From assembly GCA_021234155.1 (NCBI GenBank), contig JAJEKV010000022.1:2542728-2606727 (forward strand): 64,000 bases of DNA, written 5' to 3'. Each line of letters starts with the position of its first letter. The first letter of the stretch is position 1. Position numbers and translations under genes: made by a program. The notes under the pieces are model-generated. The model was not told the DNA's origin. It was given only the letters and a program-made list of their open reading frames with translations, and did no database searches. Shown piece after piece: positions 33,604 through 45,919 of this stretch. This stretch comes from Isoetes taiwanensis. Its lineage: Eukaryota; Streptophyta; Lycopodiopsida; Isoetales; Isoetaceae.

Positions 33604-33918
33604 GTGGAAACCTTCCCACCTTTTCTGGAAACCTCCCCACCTTTCCATGGAAACCTCCCCTGTTTTCTTAATTGGAAACCTCCCGGTCATCCAGGAAAGT
33701 TGGGGAGGTTTCCAGGGTAAGGTGGAGGTTTCCATGGAAACCTCCCCTGTTTTCTAATCTGGAGAAAGTTGGGGAGGTTTCCGGGGAAAGTTGGGGAGGT
33801 TTCCAGGAAAATGGGGGAGGTTTCCAGGGAAAGTTAGGGAGGTTTCCACGGAAAGTTGGGGAGGTTTCCATGGAAAGTTAGGGAGGTTTCCATGGAAAGT
33901 TAGGGAGGTTTCCATTGG
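33604..33918. repeat. Right subterminal GGGGAGGTTTCCA repeat array
   Basis: About a dozen copies of the 13-bp motif occur. Those up to about 33750 are mainly in the GGAAACCTCCCC orientation; the later ones are reversed, spaced about 20-22 bp ('ggaaagttggggaggtttcc'). A further inverted pair lies at 33417-33461. Both orientations together make the region strongly foldable. The overlapping open frames on both strands are by-products of the repeat. Confidence 0.9.
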
Positions 33919-33953
33919 AGCCCAACCCAAATCGGGCGTAGAAAAAACCATCG

Positions 33954-33962
33954 TACCTAGCA
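33954..33962. repeat. Right target-site duplication TACCTAGCA
   Basis: Nine bases identical to 30014-30022, directly outside the right terminal inverted repeat. Confidence 0.85.
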
Positions 33963-36900
33963 TGTTTCATGAAACAAATGAGATTATATAATATCGAGAG
34001 ACTGTTAAACTTACTGTCAACTACTCTAAGTAAGAGTGCAAAAACTTTAAAGCAAATGGATATCATTGACATAAACCACATTTTCCACCTATACTTTAAT
34101 GGCTACTGTAGCTGTCTGGGATACAAAATTTCTTATTCAAACACTAAGGATGTTCTCATGCACATGAGCACCAAGATCTCATTCATATGAGATTCTCGAG
34201 GTCTCAGAAAATAAAATGAATGAGAAGATGCCAAACTATAGAGGACATTTGTAATGATGGCTATTGCATACCTCTAAGATAATCAAGACTATATGAGTTT
34301 GCTTTCCATAGTTTGTAGCCAAATAAACTCATAAGAGAGCATCAAAACAACTCCTATAATACAAACGTTTAGATATGCTTTGTGTTGCATGCATCTGAAA
34401 CAGAGGAAATACTGGATTTCAGAATAAATAGAATCGGGAAGCTATGAACTCTTGTAAGAAGACGTCGGCCAGCCATAAATAATCCAAGAAACAAATACAA
34501 TCACCTCAAAATACAATAGTTTTGGAAGCCTGTAAGACCCAAACGCTCAAAATTTAGAACACGGGATAAGGCTCACGAATCGAGAAGGGGGATAATAATC
34601 AAGCAGACGCCACTCCTGCGGTCATTCGTGGCATGCATGCCGAGACGATGGATCGGGTTCAAGAACCCCTGCTCAAAAACATAAGCAAAAAAATTATGTT
34701 CTCGATTTTTGGAAGAACGCCAAAATTCACCGGCCACTAAAAACCCAACAATCTTAGGAAATTACCCTTAAAAAAAATCCAAAACCTTTTCCACCATGCC
34801 GGAAACTTTCAAATTAACAAGATTGATGTGTTGGACGCAATAGTTTGTGTTAATTAATGTTAATGGTAATGATGTGTTGGTTGTTATATTAAAAAAAATT
34901 TGGGTTCTTTGGTCCCCTAATAAAGGCCTTCGGGCACTCAGGATGACATAAATGCATGTAGACTTAATTACGAAGAAGCTTGATAAAAGAATGACCATAA
35001 CAAACACTGGATTTTTTCTCTAATATCTCCACCAACTTGTTTATATAGGGCATTCAACCATCATTCAAATAAATTGGGATTATGTCAATTCCAAAATCAC
35101 GACAACCTATGGTTGTTCTCAAGGGGGCTTTTATTTATTTTTACCTTTTTCTTGTGCTTGAAAAATCACATAAATATTGCATTCTCTTATGTCTTTTGTA
35201 TGGAACTTAAAATATGTAAAAAAAAAAAAAGAGCAAGTTTTTCAAATTCATGAAATTATAATCTTGGGGAATTTGAGATGAAAATGATATATATTTGCCA
35301 AAGATATTACATTTTTGTTTGGGCAAGAGTAGCCCCGAAATTATGATTACATGATTGTCCACGAAAACATTAAGGGATCACTCCCTGTTATTTCACATAA
35401 GAAACACGATTGGAATCCATGTCGGTTATTCTGCCCAACTTTGGATGCAATTCTGGCACTTCAGGCATCGTCATCCCGTAGCCAAATTTTGTCTAATTCC
35501 ATCATTAAAGGATCAACCTTTTACTTCGTACATCATCAAATAATGGTTCTATTCAAAAGTCTTGTCTGCTTCTGGACCATTGAAATTAAATTGAATTACA
35601 TTCTATCGAGCTCCATTGACAATGAACCCATAGAAAAATGGGCACCTATAACTACGTTAGACATGGTTTTGAGTCATGTTGAGTTACCTATAATGATCAA
35701 CACCATGCTCCTTCTGAGCCTAGAGATGGCAATGGACCTATAGGAAAGAGGGTAAATAAAAGCATTACATGCAGTGCCAAGTAAAATAACATAAAGGAAA
35801 TAGTCTATTGTAGACACTTTGTTAATAATGTAGTAGTAATATTAGTTGACAATGGCAGAAATCATATATCATTTCGATGCATAACTACAAAATACAAAGG
35901 AAGAAACGATGGCAATTTAAAGTTCAAACCTAATATTAAATCACTCAACTGATCACTAACTCTAGCGATGGCGGCAAATGAAATGATCATTTCACAATCG
36001 ACAAAGAGGCAAGTCTATGCAAGGACGTTTGTGTATCATTTGTTGGTATGGTTGCCTATGTCTCCCTATTTTTCTGGATGCCAGAAGCCACAGATAAAGG
36101 GCCCTTACAGGAATTCATGGACCCTGCTTCTTGGGATACAAATTAGGAATCGGCCATGCCCTTAGTACAAATCAGTTCAGATGAAATCACGCCGAGCTGC
36201 TGCAGCTCACAAGCAGTCTGGTCATGGCATAAATATTTGCTCCCATTGCAAGAAAATAATATTTTGCATTTTGGGACAAATTTTATATTGGTCACAATAT
36301 AGCACGATATCATATTTCACAAAGAAAGAACTTTTGCTCAATCACTTTTTGAAATACACTTATTGAGTTTCTAAAATGTAATAAGCTCCAATTTCATTGA
36401 AAAAAAAAAAAGACAAGCTCAAGTTATTATCTTTTGTAAAACCTACAATCTTTCTCCTCTATCTTTTAGCCAAAACCTTTCATGCTTCCTAGCTTCATCA
36501 ATGCCCTTTCTCCATAAAGACAAACTCATCCCAATATAGAACTTCTCGTATAATAGCACCACGCCATTTCCAGCAAAACTACAATATTAAAGGAATGAGA
36601 ATGTCCGTCTAAATTGATAAGGAAACTGAGACTTGTAATAAGAAGGATATGTAAGATTCACATTTCCAAAATGGCACGACTCACTTGATTATGCTATCAC
36701 GCCAAAACACGGTCCAAGAGGTCTAATAAACGACTACTATATAGATATATTGTAGGACAAGAACGCTATGCATGCTGCATAAATATGATATCACGAATGA
36801 CCTTAGAAAAAATGGATATTACCAAAGTAATGGTGTAATACAAAATTTTGGAAATAAGTCGAAAAACTGAATAATAAGTAAAAAAGTTAGGTTTACTTCA

Positions 36901-38547
36901 TAAGTGGGTTACATTAGAATGCATTCAATCACGTAAAAAAGAAGCTAAAGAAGATGGATTTACTAGAACATAAAAGGTAAAATAATAGAGACCTTCAGAA
37001 GTAGATGATGGGACAAAAATAGGGGCTTTGATTGCAAAAATAGAGACACGCTTGGCGTGGCTTCACAAGCTCATCTTACAGGCTAAAACTGAAACACAAA
37101 GGAAAAAAATGAAAAATTGTTAGAGTGGCTTCCCAAACAGATTACGGTTTGAAAAGGTAGTAGAAAAAAGCAACCATCATAAATTTCTCTTATTATGTAC
37201 AGACTAGAAGATGCACAAAATTCATAACATACAGAATAGTTGTTACAGAAAATGGATCCACAAAGCCAAGAAAAAATCCATTTACAAACAGAAGAGGTCT
37301 AACCTGGCAACTCTGACAACAACCTCGGCAAAGAGAGCTATATTGATAATGGAAAAATAAGCTTTGGCATTGAAAGACAATCTCATAAATGCAAAAGGAA
37401 TTTTGATGTTATCAAACATGCTGATTACACTGTTCTAGACTTCATCCTGGATGTAAAGCGGTGCCTATGGTTGTATTGAATGAAATCTCCTTGCCTTTCT
37501 CCATATTTGCTTTTCCCTCCGATATCCAGGATTACAAAGTAGAACTTTTGAACTTCGGAATGACGTTTTTCTCTACAGATTTGATCTTGGACCCTGCCCT
37601 GCATTTGGGCAAGAAAAGGGCAGGCTTGTTGAATGTCTTTTTGAGAAAAGGGCTTTTCTTATGCATGAGGGGGAAAATAAGTAATAATGCGCTTGAGCGG
37701 GAAGAAAACAGATTCAAATTAACAGTTATGAAAACAGACGGAATGATACGTATAAGCACAAGATGTTTTATTTTGGAGGGATGAGATGATTCTTTGGCAC
37801 CTGGACGTATTAGGGTAGGGTGTTTGGGACAGCATTCCCTGCTTGCTCGGGTGAGTCGCGACATCCCGGGGACCTTTTGCTAAGATTCGAGATCTGCTGC
37901 TCTGGTGCTGCAGAACAATCCCAGGAGTTAGCATTTCGTAAAATCGGTTTAGCTGGTGTGGTTGCATGAATTTACGCCACTGGAAAATCCAGGGACCTAG
38001 TTATGACATTGTATACGCACAAGATGTGCCACAGAATGGTTATAGAATTTGCTAGCTGAAAACGGATACTAATATTGCCATCTTGCATCATAAAGAGGTA
38101 AGAATCAATACTCTGCACTTAATTATTCTTGACTGGTTTGAAATTATTCATGCATAAAATGATCCGTGAGATGCATTTGTCTATGCCTATGTCTGCTTGC
38201 CTATGCCGATGCCTGCTCAACCTAATTATTTCAAACACATGCACTCTTATGGCTAGTCACCCATAGCTTCCTGACTTTGCTATAACATCTAAAACCATAT
38301 ATAATCAGAGTCAGCAATCTAAAGCTTGATGAAGACTTGATATCCCTAAATTAATCCCTAGATTTAACAAGAATAAAGAGAACATAACATGAAATCCTAG
38401 ACCAGGATGAATGTGGTCTGCTATTCCTTCTCTGGTATTCTTTTCTGACTTAATTTCATCACAACACTAATTTGGACTTTATTGAGGAAATCCTTAAGCA
38501 TGATTTAACATTATTTACACATGTGACTTGTAAATTGAGAGAGTCTT
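33963..38547. other. AT-rich intergenic sequence
   Basis: No gene is supported. The frame at 35351-35743 (130 codons) and that at 37461-37784 have no recognisable domain. At 34531 'tgtaagaccc' resembles an LTR start, but nothing around it confirms this. Confidence 0.5.
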
Positions 38548-38770
38548 AAATCATTCCCGGCATGATCTCCACCTGTAAGTGAGTGGAATTTAAATCACGC
38601 CCGGCGTGATTTGAACGTATATGTGAGGGCATCCAAAATCATGCTCGACATTAATTGCAACTGTGTCTAAAGGATTCCAAAATCACGCTAGGCGTGATTT
38701 GCACCTGAGTCTCAGGGAATCAAAATCACATTGCACCTGTGTCTGAAGAATTCTAAAATCACACATGCCA
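38548..38770 (+). repeat. 44-bp tandem repeat with palindromic core AAATCACGCC(C)GGCGTGATTT
   Basis: Copies start at 38548, 38592, 38636, 38680 and about 38723, at a constant 44-bp period; a shorter piece lies at 38756. The second and fourth copies are near-perfect palindromes (aaatcacgcccggcgtgattt and aaatcacgctaggcgtgattt). The linkers share 'cacctg(t/a)gtctna'. Palindrome-in-tandem is the same design as the 41-bp array at 637, with an unrelated sequence. Confidence 0.88.
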
Positions 38771-40929
38771 ATAATAATATCAAATGCATTTTGAGTGGTG
38801 ATAGCTGCCCACATGGAGACTTTATATGGTGTAAATGGAACATATTATTTTATAGGAACAACATGCTTTGAGATCTATTTATATGCTCGCAGTTCACAGT
38901 ATGATTCACTTTTAAAACGAGACTTTTTGAAGCTTCAGCAGGAAGAAAGAGGGCACCCCTCCTTTTCTTCTAATCTGGCACTCCATAATCGAATCTATCT
39001 GATCTATTGTTAGCCAGGGATTACATTCTTGGATATCAAATTTGTACAAAGACTATTGATTTCTTGGTTCTTGGTCTGCTTCAAGAGGGGGAATCGTTGG
39101 TCCTCACACCACGAACGTAATATTTAGTTTAAATTCTTCAAGTAAGCATTAGGATCTTCTATAAGAATAGTGGAGATTAATAAGCAAGGCTCTTGCGGTG
39201 CTTTACCAAAAAGGGCAAAAAAACACAACCGTTTGCCATATTACATTACAACCTAAGTTTTTCCACTATACGCAATTTTCATTTTCATTCCTAAGAATAT
39301 TCTTAGGACCTTGACCAAATAATCACTTTTTTAATTCCTCTCATCAATAACATTTTTTACAAGCCACTTTGGCACCTATTTGACCTCCAACCCACTAATA
39401 CAAGAATCACTCAATATCAAAATGTTAATATTCCCAAAAATTACTCATGACATGCATTTTTGCTTTCCAACGTTTAATACCCCACTTCTTTCCATTGCCA
39501 AATGCCATCTTGCACTTTGAAATCTAGATATTTAGTATGCTACATATTCTAAACGAGGTGCACCCTGGACTACCATAATCGTCGGATTCGTCGATCCTAC
39601 GACCCAGATCATATGTTGGGGCCTCTGGGCACCTCTCGTTTCGCTTATAGTCATTTATGATTGGAGGCGCCTATGATTTTGAAATATGAAATACGATTTT
39701 GCCTAAGGTTTTGATGGAATATCAAACCTCTACACGGCTTTGCCTAAGATTTTAGAATATGAAATACGGGGACTCGAACCTCTATCAAAATAACTCAATG
39801 TCCTAATAAGACTACTTTAACCAATATATCCAGTCAGCTAATGTGATTATTTTTTATCTTGGATCTACGTTTTTTTTTATAACAACCCATTCAAATATTT
39901 TAGGGATATATGGTCTATGGTTTCAGGAATTATTTTTTTACATCCATATCAGATCCCCCTGGAACCCCCTGTTATTTTGCTACATATTCATGTTAGGAGA
40001 ACATGCTAGCATCCTAGACTTTGAACTCTAGATATTAGTATGATATCATGTTAGAGAACATGCTAGTCAATATGTATTGTAATGGAGTTTGTGACTAAAG
40101 AAAGCTCTCAATGAGAACTCTACCATTGAAATGGCATTTTTTCCTAGGTTTGTTTGAATTTCAATTATTATGCAACCATGCCCAAGCACTTGATGAGTTG
40201 TATAGAGCAGAGGCCAATGCTCATCTTCAAAAGCTTGGCATGTAAGCTCGGCTCTATTGTGTTATGTTATCTTTGTTAATCTAATAAAAAAAGCTTCAAT
40301 TCAAAGTCAAAAATTGAAAGCCAAGTCTAATTTTTTGTTCTTATGTTCAAATTTTATTCATTGCAACTTCTACCAGATATGTGCCATTGAATCAAAGAGG
40401 GGGGTTTCTTCTGTGGCAGTCATCTGTTTGATTGTTCATGGTTGGAACCCCCCCAAGTAGGTAGGATTAAATATTTAATAATTTTGTGTTTATGCTTAAT
40501 GATTTTGTCATGAACTAATGGTACTATTTGTTTTGCAGGTAATTTGAATGGTTATTGGCCAAATTGCCTCACAGCCAATGCTTGATTAATGCATGTCTGT
40601 TTTAGCAGGAACAGATGGCCATTTAGATGTCTTCGGCTTCCCATTGAGGAACTGCTGCTCACCATTTAGGAGTTTCAGGTTCACATTCAAGTAGAAGGTC
40701 TGTACCATCAGGTACCACTGGCTCACCATTGTGATCAGGAATATCACCATTGGGATCAAGGACATCACCAAGTGCTTACCCTGACCCCCTTTAGTTTGTT
40801 GATTTATATCTTAATGTAATTGCTTCAATCAATGAAATTTAGAACTTATTATGATGCAGCAGGTGCTGGAGCATATGTAGATGGAAAAACCATTATCATT
40901 TATGCATTTTTATTGTCTTTACAGGTGAC
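38771..40929. other. Intergenic, with a possible tRNA-derived SINE remnant
   Basis: On the minus strand, 39838 to 39766 reads tatattggttaaagtagtc (A-box-like) and, 35 bp on, gaggttcgagtcccc (B-box-like), as in heads of tRNA-derived SINEs. A flanking unit, 'gaatatgaaatacg', occurs at 39685 and 39757. The acceptor stem does not close well, so it is not a functional tRNA. Confidence 0.35.
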
Positions 40930-41270
40930 TTTTCTGTTAAGTTCACCATTACAGGGGAAGGTCACCTTACCAAACTGAAGAACATCAGCAGCAAGTTATG
41001 CCGAATCAAGTATTTGGCTGTGTTCAAGGTGTATATCAGCAGCAAGTTATGCCGAATCAAGTATTTGGCTGGCCAAATATGGCCCAAAAAGAAATGGATA
41101 TGGGCTGCAGACTAACAACATGGGGAATCAAGCTTATATATGGCCAGATATTGCAAATCTGCAGACCAACAACATGGGATGCAATATTATGCCTCCAAAC
41201 ATGGTAGATTATCAGCCTCAGTGCAACCCTAATATGGCAGCTCAGATGCTGGCCCCTAAAAATACATAGG
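40930..41270 (+). pseudogene. Gln/Asn/Met-rich protein remnant
   Basis: One frame (40975-41107) reads HQQQVMPNQVFG twice, then GWPNMAQKEMDMG. After a frame change near 41105 another frame reads LQTNNMGNQAYIWPDIANLQ, TNNMGCNIMPPNMVDYQPQ and NPNMAAQMLAPKNT, then a stop at 41267. A 53-bp unit (atcagcagcaagttatgccg...) is duplicated in tandem (40982 and 41035). Such Q/N/M-rich tails occur in transcriptional coactivators and RNA-binding proteins, but no fold is present to decide. At least one frameshift, so probably a gene fragment. Confidence 0.4.
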
Positions 41271-41639
41271 AAACTTCTAAGGTGAATTCCACATATTGAA
41301 TTCCACTTTAAGATACACTATGAGGCATTGTTGTTTGAGAACCAGTTGGAGATGGTTTTCACCCCAGATCCAAGGTGACACAGCTTCCCTCGCAGTGCAT
41401 TTAGAAAAGAGAAACGTTCGCGCTTTAAAAAGAGAAATGCTCGCGGTGGCCTTGGCTGCCGCAATAAATTTCTTGTAAATGTGATTGTGTTTGTAGATGT
41501 AATGGAGTGCTAAATATGTAGAGTAAGGTTCAGGGCGAGTGTATGGGATGTGAAGTTCAATCATATCTTATATTATAATGTTTTACTGTAAGTATGTAAT
41601 GGACCATGCTCTAAAATTGATGGCTGAGATTTTACCTAA

Positions 41640-41725
41640 AAGAACAAGGTGCTGCGCACGGCGGGTTGCCCTCTAGTTTCTTGAGGGTGAAGTAGCCTAA
41701 ATCAAACCGTGAAGTCATGTTGTCA
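41640..41725. repeat. Dispersed repeat B, copy 1
   Basis: 'aaggtgctgcgcacggcggg' followed by ttgccct and 'taaatca' shares clear similarity with 56608-56690. The reverse complement begins aactagagggcaacccgccg, reminiscent of the hairpin-like motif at 28286. Confidence 0.6.
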
Positions 41726-41884
41726 CAATCTATATTTAAATTAAAGTAGACCCCAACCATGTTCTTACAATCAGTTTGTAGATCCCCTACATTCCTGTAT
41801 AAGCCCGTTCATAAGTGCCCCTCGATTGAGTTGTGTATGCAACTGAGCTAGCTGAATAGTCTTTGTGCAGCTAAGGACCTAGGA

Positions 41885-42000
41885 AGAAGCTGGAGCTACA
41901 ACAACCACTATTGCCAGAACACCAGTTAGCCAGTTTCCAGAATGGCTGCCCAGCAACAGAAATGACCGCTAGTTTATAGCCAATAATGGGTTTGCATGAA
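41885..42000. repeat. Dispersed repeat C, copy 1
   Basis: The stretch with 'gaacaccagttagccagttt' and 'atggctgcccagcaac', ending ccaataatggg, matches 45920-46030 at about 85 percent by eye. Confidence 0.65.
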
Positions 42001-42579
42001 GAAGTTTTGGATCATATATGGAATTAAGGAGGAGATACAAAATGCCAGAATCGGCCTGTAGACGCTCTGGCTAAGGATCTCGCGAATTGACCAAACATAT
42101 ATAGTTGAAATAACTATTGCATGCATCACATTCTAGCAAATTTCTGGATATATAATATCTTTTGGCTGTTGTTTCTCTCATTGTTTCTCTCAAAATAGGC
42201 AAATTTGCTGATAAAATAGGCTCTCAACAATATAGACAACTTTGTATGGAAGCAGTTTTCTAAACTTTTAAAGCATTGCAACATGGTAATGTCAATGTTC
42301 AAAGGAAACTTGGTACTTACTCTAGGCAAGAGAATACCCTGCTTTCCACAACCATGTTACACAAGGCTCATGCCTAATTGAGAACGCTTGCACATTTGGA
42401 GGTGTTATTATAGTAGTGAGAATGGAAGCTGCACAGTATTGTTGTCTACAGTCAGGATAGGCTTGATAACAAAAAACAATTATCTTTCAAAAGATATGAC
42501 AGTGGAATGGATCCTAGATAAATTATATATAAGGTGAACTTTCCCCACTATCTAGCTCCAAGGAATATTGCGCTCCTTG

Positions 42580-43567
42580 TTACTCACTATGAGCTTTCAA
42601 GACACTCAGAAAGGTTGTTGCAGACACTGGAGATGTACTAATGGACATACTGTTTACAAAATCGTATACCTCATCTAATTTTCTTGATCCACCAAGAATA
42701 CTAATGATACAATTGTAATATTTCCCAACTTCAATATAAATATCCTTACTGAAGGACAAAAACCAATGGCATCCTTCATTCAATAAGCCGGCACTGCTAC
42801 ATGTGAAAAGAAAACTAGTAATTGTAACTGTGTGAAGAATTATGCCTTCTGCATGCATTCTTTAAAATATATTGATAGCTTCCATTTCATGCCTATTGTT
42901 GGCATAAGCTGCTACCATAGAGAACAATGAAGTTGCATCTTAATTACAGAGCTTGTTGAACATTGCAAAGGCATTCTCAATGCTTCCACACCTAGCATAC
43001 ATGTTCAAGAGAGAAGTTCCAATAGCAACAGCAAGCTCAATGCCACTGCTTTATGGATCAGCTTGCCGGTAAGTTTTGCATATTCAGTAGCTGATGTATT
43101 AGCTACATTTTCTGAAATACACCAACAGGATATTGGACGTATCCAGTAATCATGGTGGTCCAAGAAATAATATCTTGTTAAGACATAGCATAAGCAATCA
43201 TGCATGCGGAGAAAATACTTCCACATTTTAAATACAAGCCAGTAGAGGATTTCAATTTCCTACAGTGACATCTAAGATGAAATCACGAGGCATAAAATAG
43301 GCATGAATCCTTTTGCCATTAGCCAAGAGGTGAAAACTGGAGCATGCATATAGGACATTGATAGTTGTTACCCTATCCATCTCCAAGCCTTCCAACTGCA
43401 TTTTTTGGGCAAGCTGTATAGCATCTTTGCTCAACCCATCCTGAAGTCCAGAGAATTCTATCTTCCACACCGATTCTCTCAAATGTCTTCCACGCATCCT
43501 CCAGACTTACTATACATATTAATGATTGCAGTTCTAGTGACAACACTTGATGTGTTGCATATAACAT
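42580..43567 (-). pseudogene. Decayed PPR gene (PLS class)
   Basis: Minus-strand frames carry PPR-like blocks. KDAIQLAQKMQLEGLEMDRV and NVLYACSSFHLLANGKRIHA (43497-43252) fit the S/L motif pattern 'M..G..PD..T...VL.AC......G..IH'. VYDFVNSMSISTSPVSATTF then LSVLKAH (about 42660-42583) fits the E-type end region. The blocks are in different frames with stops between. Intact relatives are plastid or mitochondrial RNA-binding proteins used in C-to-U editing and RNA processing. Here the reading frame is beyond repair and no start or transit peptide remains. Confidence 0.6.
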
Positions 43568-43946
43568 AGCTATGTATCCTTTTGACTAAGGTGGCCTCAT
43601 TTGGAAAATAACCTTCAAACTGCATTGGATCATTGCACTCTTTCTAAATCCATTTTGAAGACAGGATCCTATCATAGCATTCCGAGAAATGATATCCCGT
43701 AATAGAATTGTGTTGAAACTCTATATGCTTCTTCCACTCTACTGCTTGTGCAATTCTTTGCTTTTGCTAAATTAGGCCTTCCAAATAAGCGCCCCTGCTC
43801 TCCACCTGACAGTATTTGAGGAACATTTTCTATGCAAACAATAACATTGGTTCAGCTCGCAGGTTGGAAGCCAGTTTGCCAGTCCGAACTGCACATTTTG
43901 AATTCCAAAATTATTTGTTTATTGCAATGGAAATAAACTATTGATT

Positions 43947-45906
43947 TGCTCAACGTTTTTGATAGTTGACAAACTTAACAGAGGCTACAAAGACCATCCA
44001 AAACAGCAAGAGGAACCCAACAAGCACAGCTGGGCAAACTCCCAAGAGCTCATATCTGTACCCAAAATACTGGTGGAGAAAATCATCCACCCGAATGTCG
44101 CCATAGCCCTGCGCTTGTATCTTATTCTTCACATTCCCCAGCTCGGAAGTTCCCAATGTATAGACTGTCCAAGACATTGGATCAATCCAGTAGAATTACC
44201 ATATGCATTTCGAATCCGAGCTGTTTTACCAAATCCAGCCGTAACTAGCACACAAAAAAACCATCAATAGCCAGTATATTTCAGGAATGTAAATTTGGCC
44301 AAGGAAATTTTGTGATGTCTATATCACTTTAGCTCTAGGAATAGAACCGGAGCCATACCTATCAGCAGATTTAAGTCAGCTCGAATACACGATGTTTCTT
44401 GAGCTGGCTGCTTTCCATTGTCTCGAGCCGTGATAGAAAAGGGAAAATCTACAGCCATCACAAAATATGTCTGCGGTACTCAGATGGGCTCTTTTATTTT
44501 CCTGCATGGATTACTCTCCCTCCATGTTGCATCAGAAGCAGCTCTATTAAGAAGAATAAATCGTGAGCTAGATTGACATTCAAGACAAAATGATGAATAG
44601 ATTTTTATACCTCATCGAAAGCCTCGAAGATGTCTATGCTAGGTTGATGTATAGTACAAACAATAGTTCTTCCCATATCAACTGTATTCTGCACTATCCG
44701 CATGACAATGGCCGCACCACGAGCATCCAAACCTGATATAGGCTCATCCATAAAGATAATGGACGGATTTACAACAAGTTCTACTGCAATTGTCGGCCTT
44801 TTCCTTTGTTCAGTAGATAAGCCACTTATGCCTGGGAGTCCAACTATGCTATCTCGCAATGGTGTAAGCTCAACAAGTTCCATAATCTCTTCCACAAATC
44901 CATGTGGCTTATAAAGTCATCATGTGTCCCACTAGTAACAGTCTCAATTACAACAATAAAAAACTTATCCTCACCACCCTTTTTTCTTCATGAATGTCTC
45001 TTGAAAGACGAAGCCAAGTAGTGTAGATAAGAGCTTCGTGTATGGTTACATGCGGTGAATGAATATCACTTTGTTTGCAGTACCCTGAGATACATGAAAA
45101 TGTCTCTTGCTTTTTTGGAAATCCAGAAATACTGATGCTACCCTCAATATAACCTCCTGTTTTCCTTCCAGCTAGAACATCTAAGAGAGTACTCTTACCA
45201 GCTCCACTTACACCCATAAGAGCTGTAAGCACTTCTGACCTGAATGCACCACTGATATTTTGCAATAATTGAAGATGCTTTTCGTTTTATCCTTGGTGTT
45301 TCATTTCCTAATGAAAATTGCAGTAGCAAAATGAGGCATGGAAAGGAACTCTGCATGGAAATTTTTTGTATCATACTTACTGTGGGCATATCCACATAAT
45401 AGTTTATATGGTGAAAAGCCATAGACAGAGTGGCTCGAAAGGTAGCACCATTAATGGCTTTTCCTGCTTAGAATCAATAGAAATGCAACACTAACTAACC
45501 TATATCATTTTTATACCAGCAGTGCGATTGCCATTTTCATGTATCTTGGTCGATATTGAAGGTAGCAAACTATTGAGGGAAGAAGCCATCTTACGAGCAC
45601 CTCTGTTTCTCTCCTTAAAGTTCTTTTTCAGCTATGGTAGCTTGAGGTCTCCCAAGAGCTGTAAGATTATGTAAGCAAGTATTTAGAAATACAGATATAA
45701 CCAACGATTATATCTTCCAACTTATGGTTTAAGAACTTCAAAGCCAAGGTAAACACAACGTTAAAGATAATAGCATATGAGATAAGTGCTCCAATGCCAA
45801 TCCAATACCAGTATTCTTGCCTCGAGATCGCAAGACAGTAATACCAATCGTAGACCCATTTTGTGGCTGCATAAATAAATATTAGGCTGATTACCCTGTA
45901 AGGCAT
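43947..45906 (-). pseudogene. Truncated PDR-type ABCG transporter gene
   Basis: Reading on the minus strand there are the end of the first membrane domain (EYWYWIGIGALISYAIIFNV, near 45790), the linker MAFHHINYYVDMP (45422), and the second nucleotide-binding domain with Walker [31 protein letters not shown] and CKQSDIHSP. After a short intron (about 44905-44975) come the signature region [20 protein letters not shown], Walker B SIIFMDEP, and [17 protein letters not shown]. The extreme C-terminus follows at 44200-43947 (YWIDPMSWTVYTLG..., QYFGYRYELLG, final transmembrane helix). The first ATPase domain and almost all of the second membrane domain are missing. PDR transporters export terpenoids, hormones or cutin precursors at the plasma membrane. 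This copy cannot form a transporter. Confidence 0.85.
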
Positions 45907-45919
45907 GCAAATCCTGTGT

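Larger units (their letters stand above)
30023..33953. mobile_element. Pack-MULE: Mutator-like element carrying host gene fragments
   Basis: The element is bounded by the identical 9-bp direct repeat TACCTAGCA (30014-30022 and 33954-33962), the size made by Mutator-like transposases. The ends are inverted. The left reads CGATCAAATTATACTCGCCC then GATTTGGGTT. The reverse complement of the right reads CGATGGTTTTTTCTACGCCC then GATTTGGGTT, and both continue into ggaaacctcccc. Inside are a truncated purple acid phosphatase gene with introns (30685-31938), a second gene fragment (32146-32636) and subterminal 'ggggaggtttcca' repeats. No transposase was found, so it is non-autonomous. A third copy of the terminal sequence lies inside at 32103, which suggests a composite or nested origin. 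The 3.93-kb length is normal for Pack-MULEs. Confidence 0.85.

Noticed and set aside
33523-33991. Overlapping METSP/GNLPNFPW and GEVS/GRFP frames
   Set aside because: They mirror the GGGGAGGTTTCCA array on both strands.
34531-34700. LTR start (TGTAAGACCC) of another retroelement
   Set aside because: No polypurine tract, primer site or second copy could be found.
35351-35743. 130-codon frame as a gene
   Set aside because: No recognisable domain, and an overlapping frame of similar openness exists; not enough to call a CDS.
38548-38770. CRISPR-like array (regular spacing, palindromic repeat)
   Set aside because: The linkers are conserved with the repeat, so they are not unique spacers, and the surroundings are eukaryotic with spliced genes and no cas genes.
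39766-39838. Functional tRNA gene on the minus strand
   Set aside because: A- and B-box-like sequences are present, but the acceptor stem and anticodon arm do not fold well; a SINE relic is more likely.
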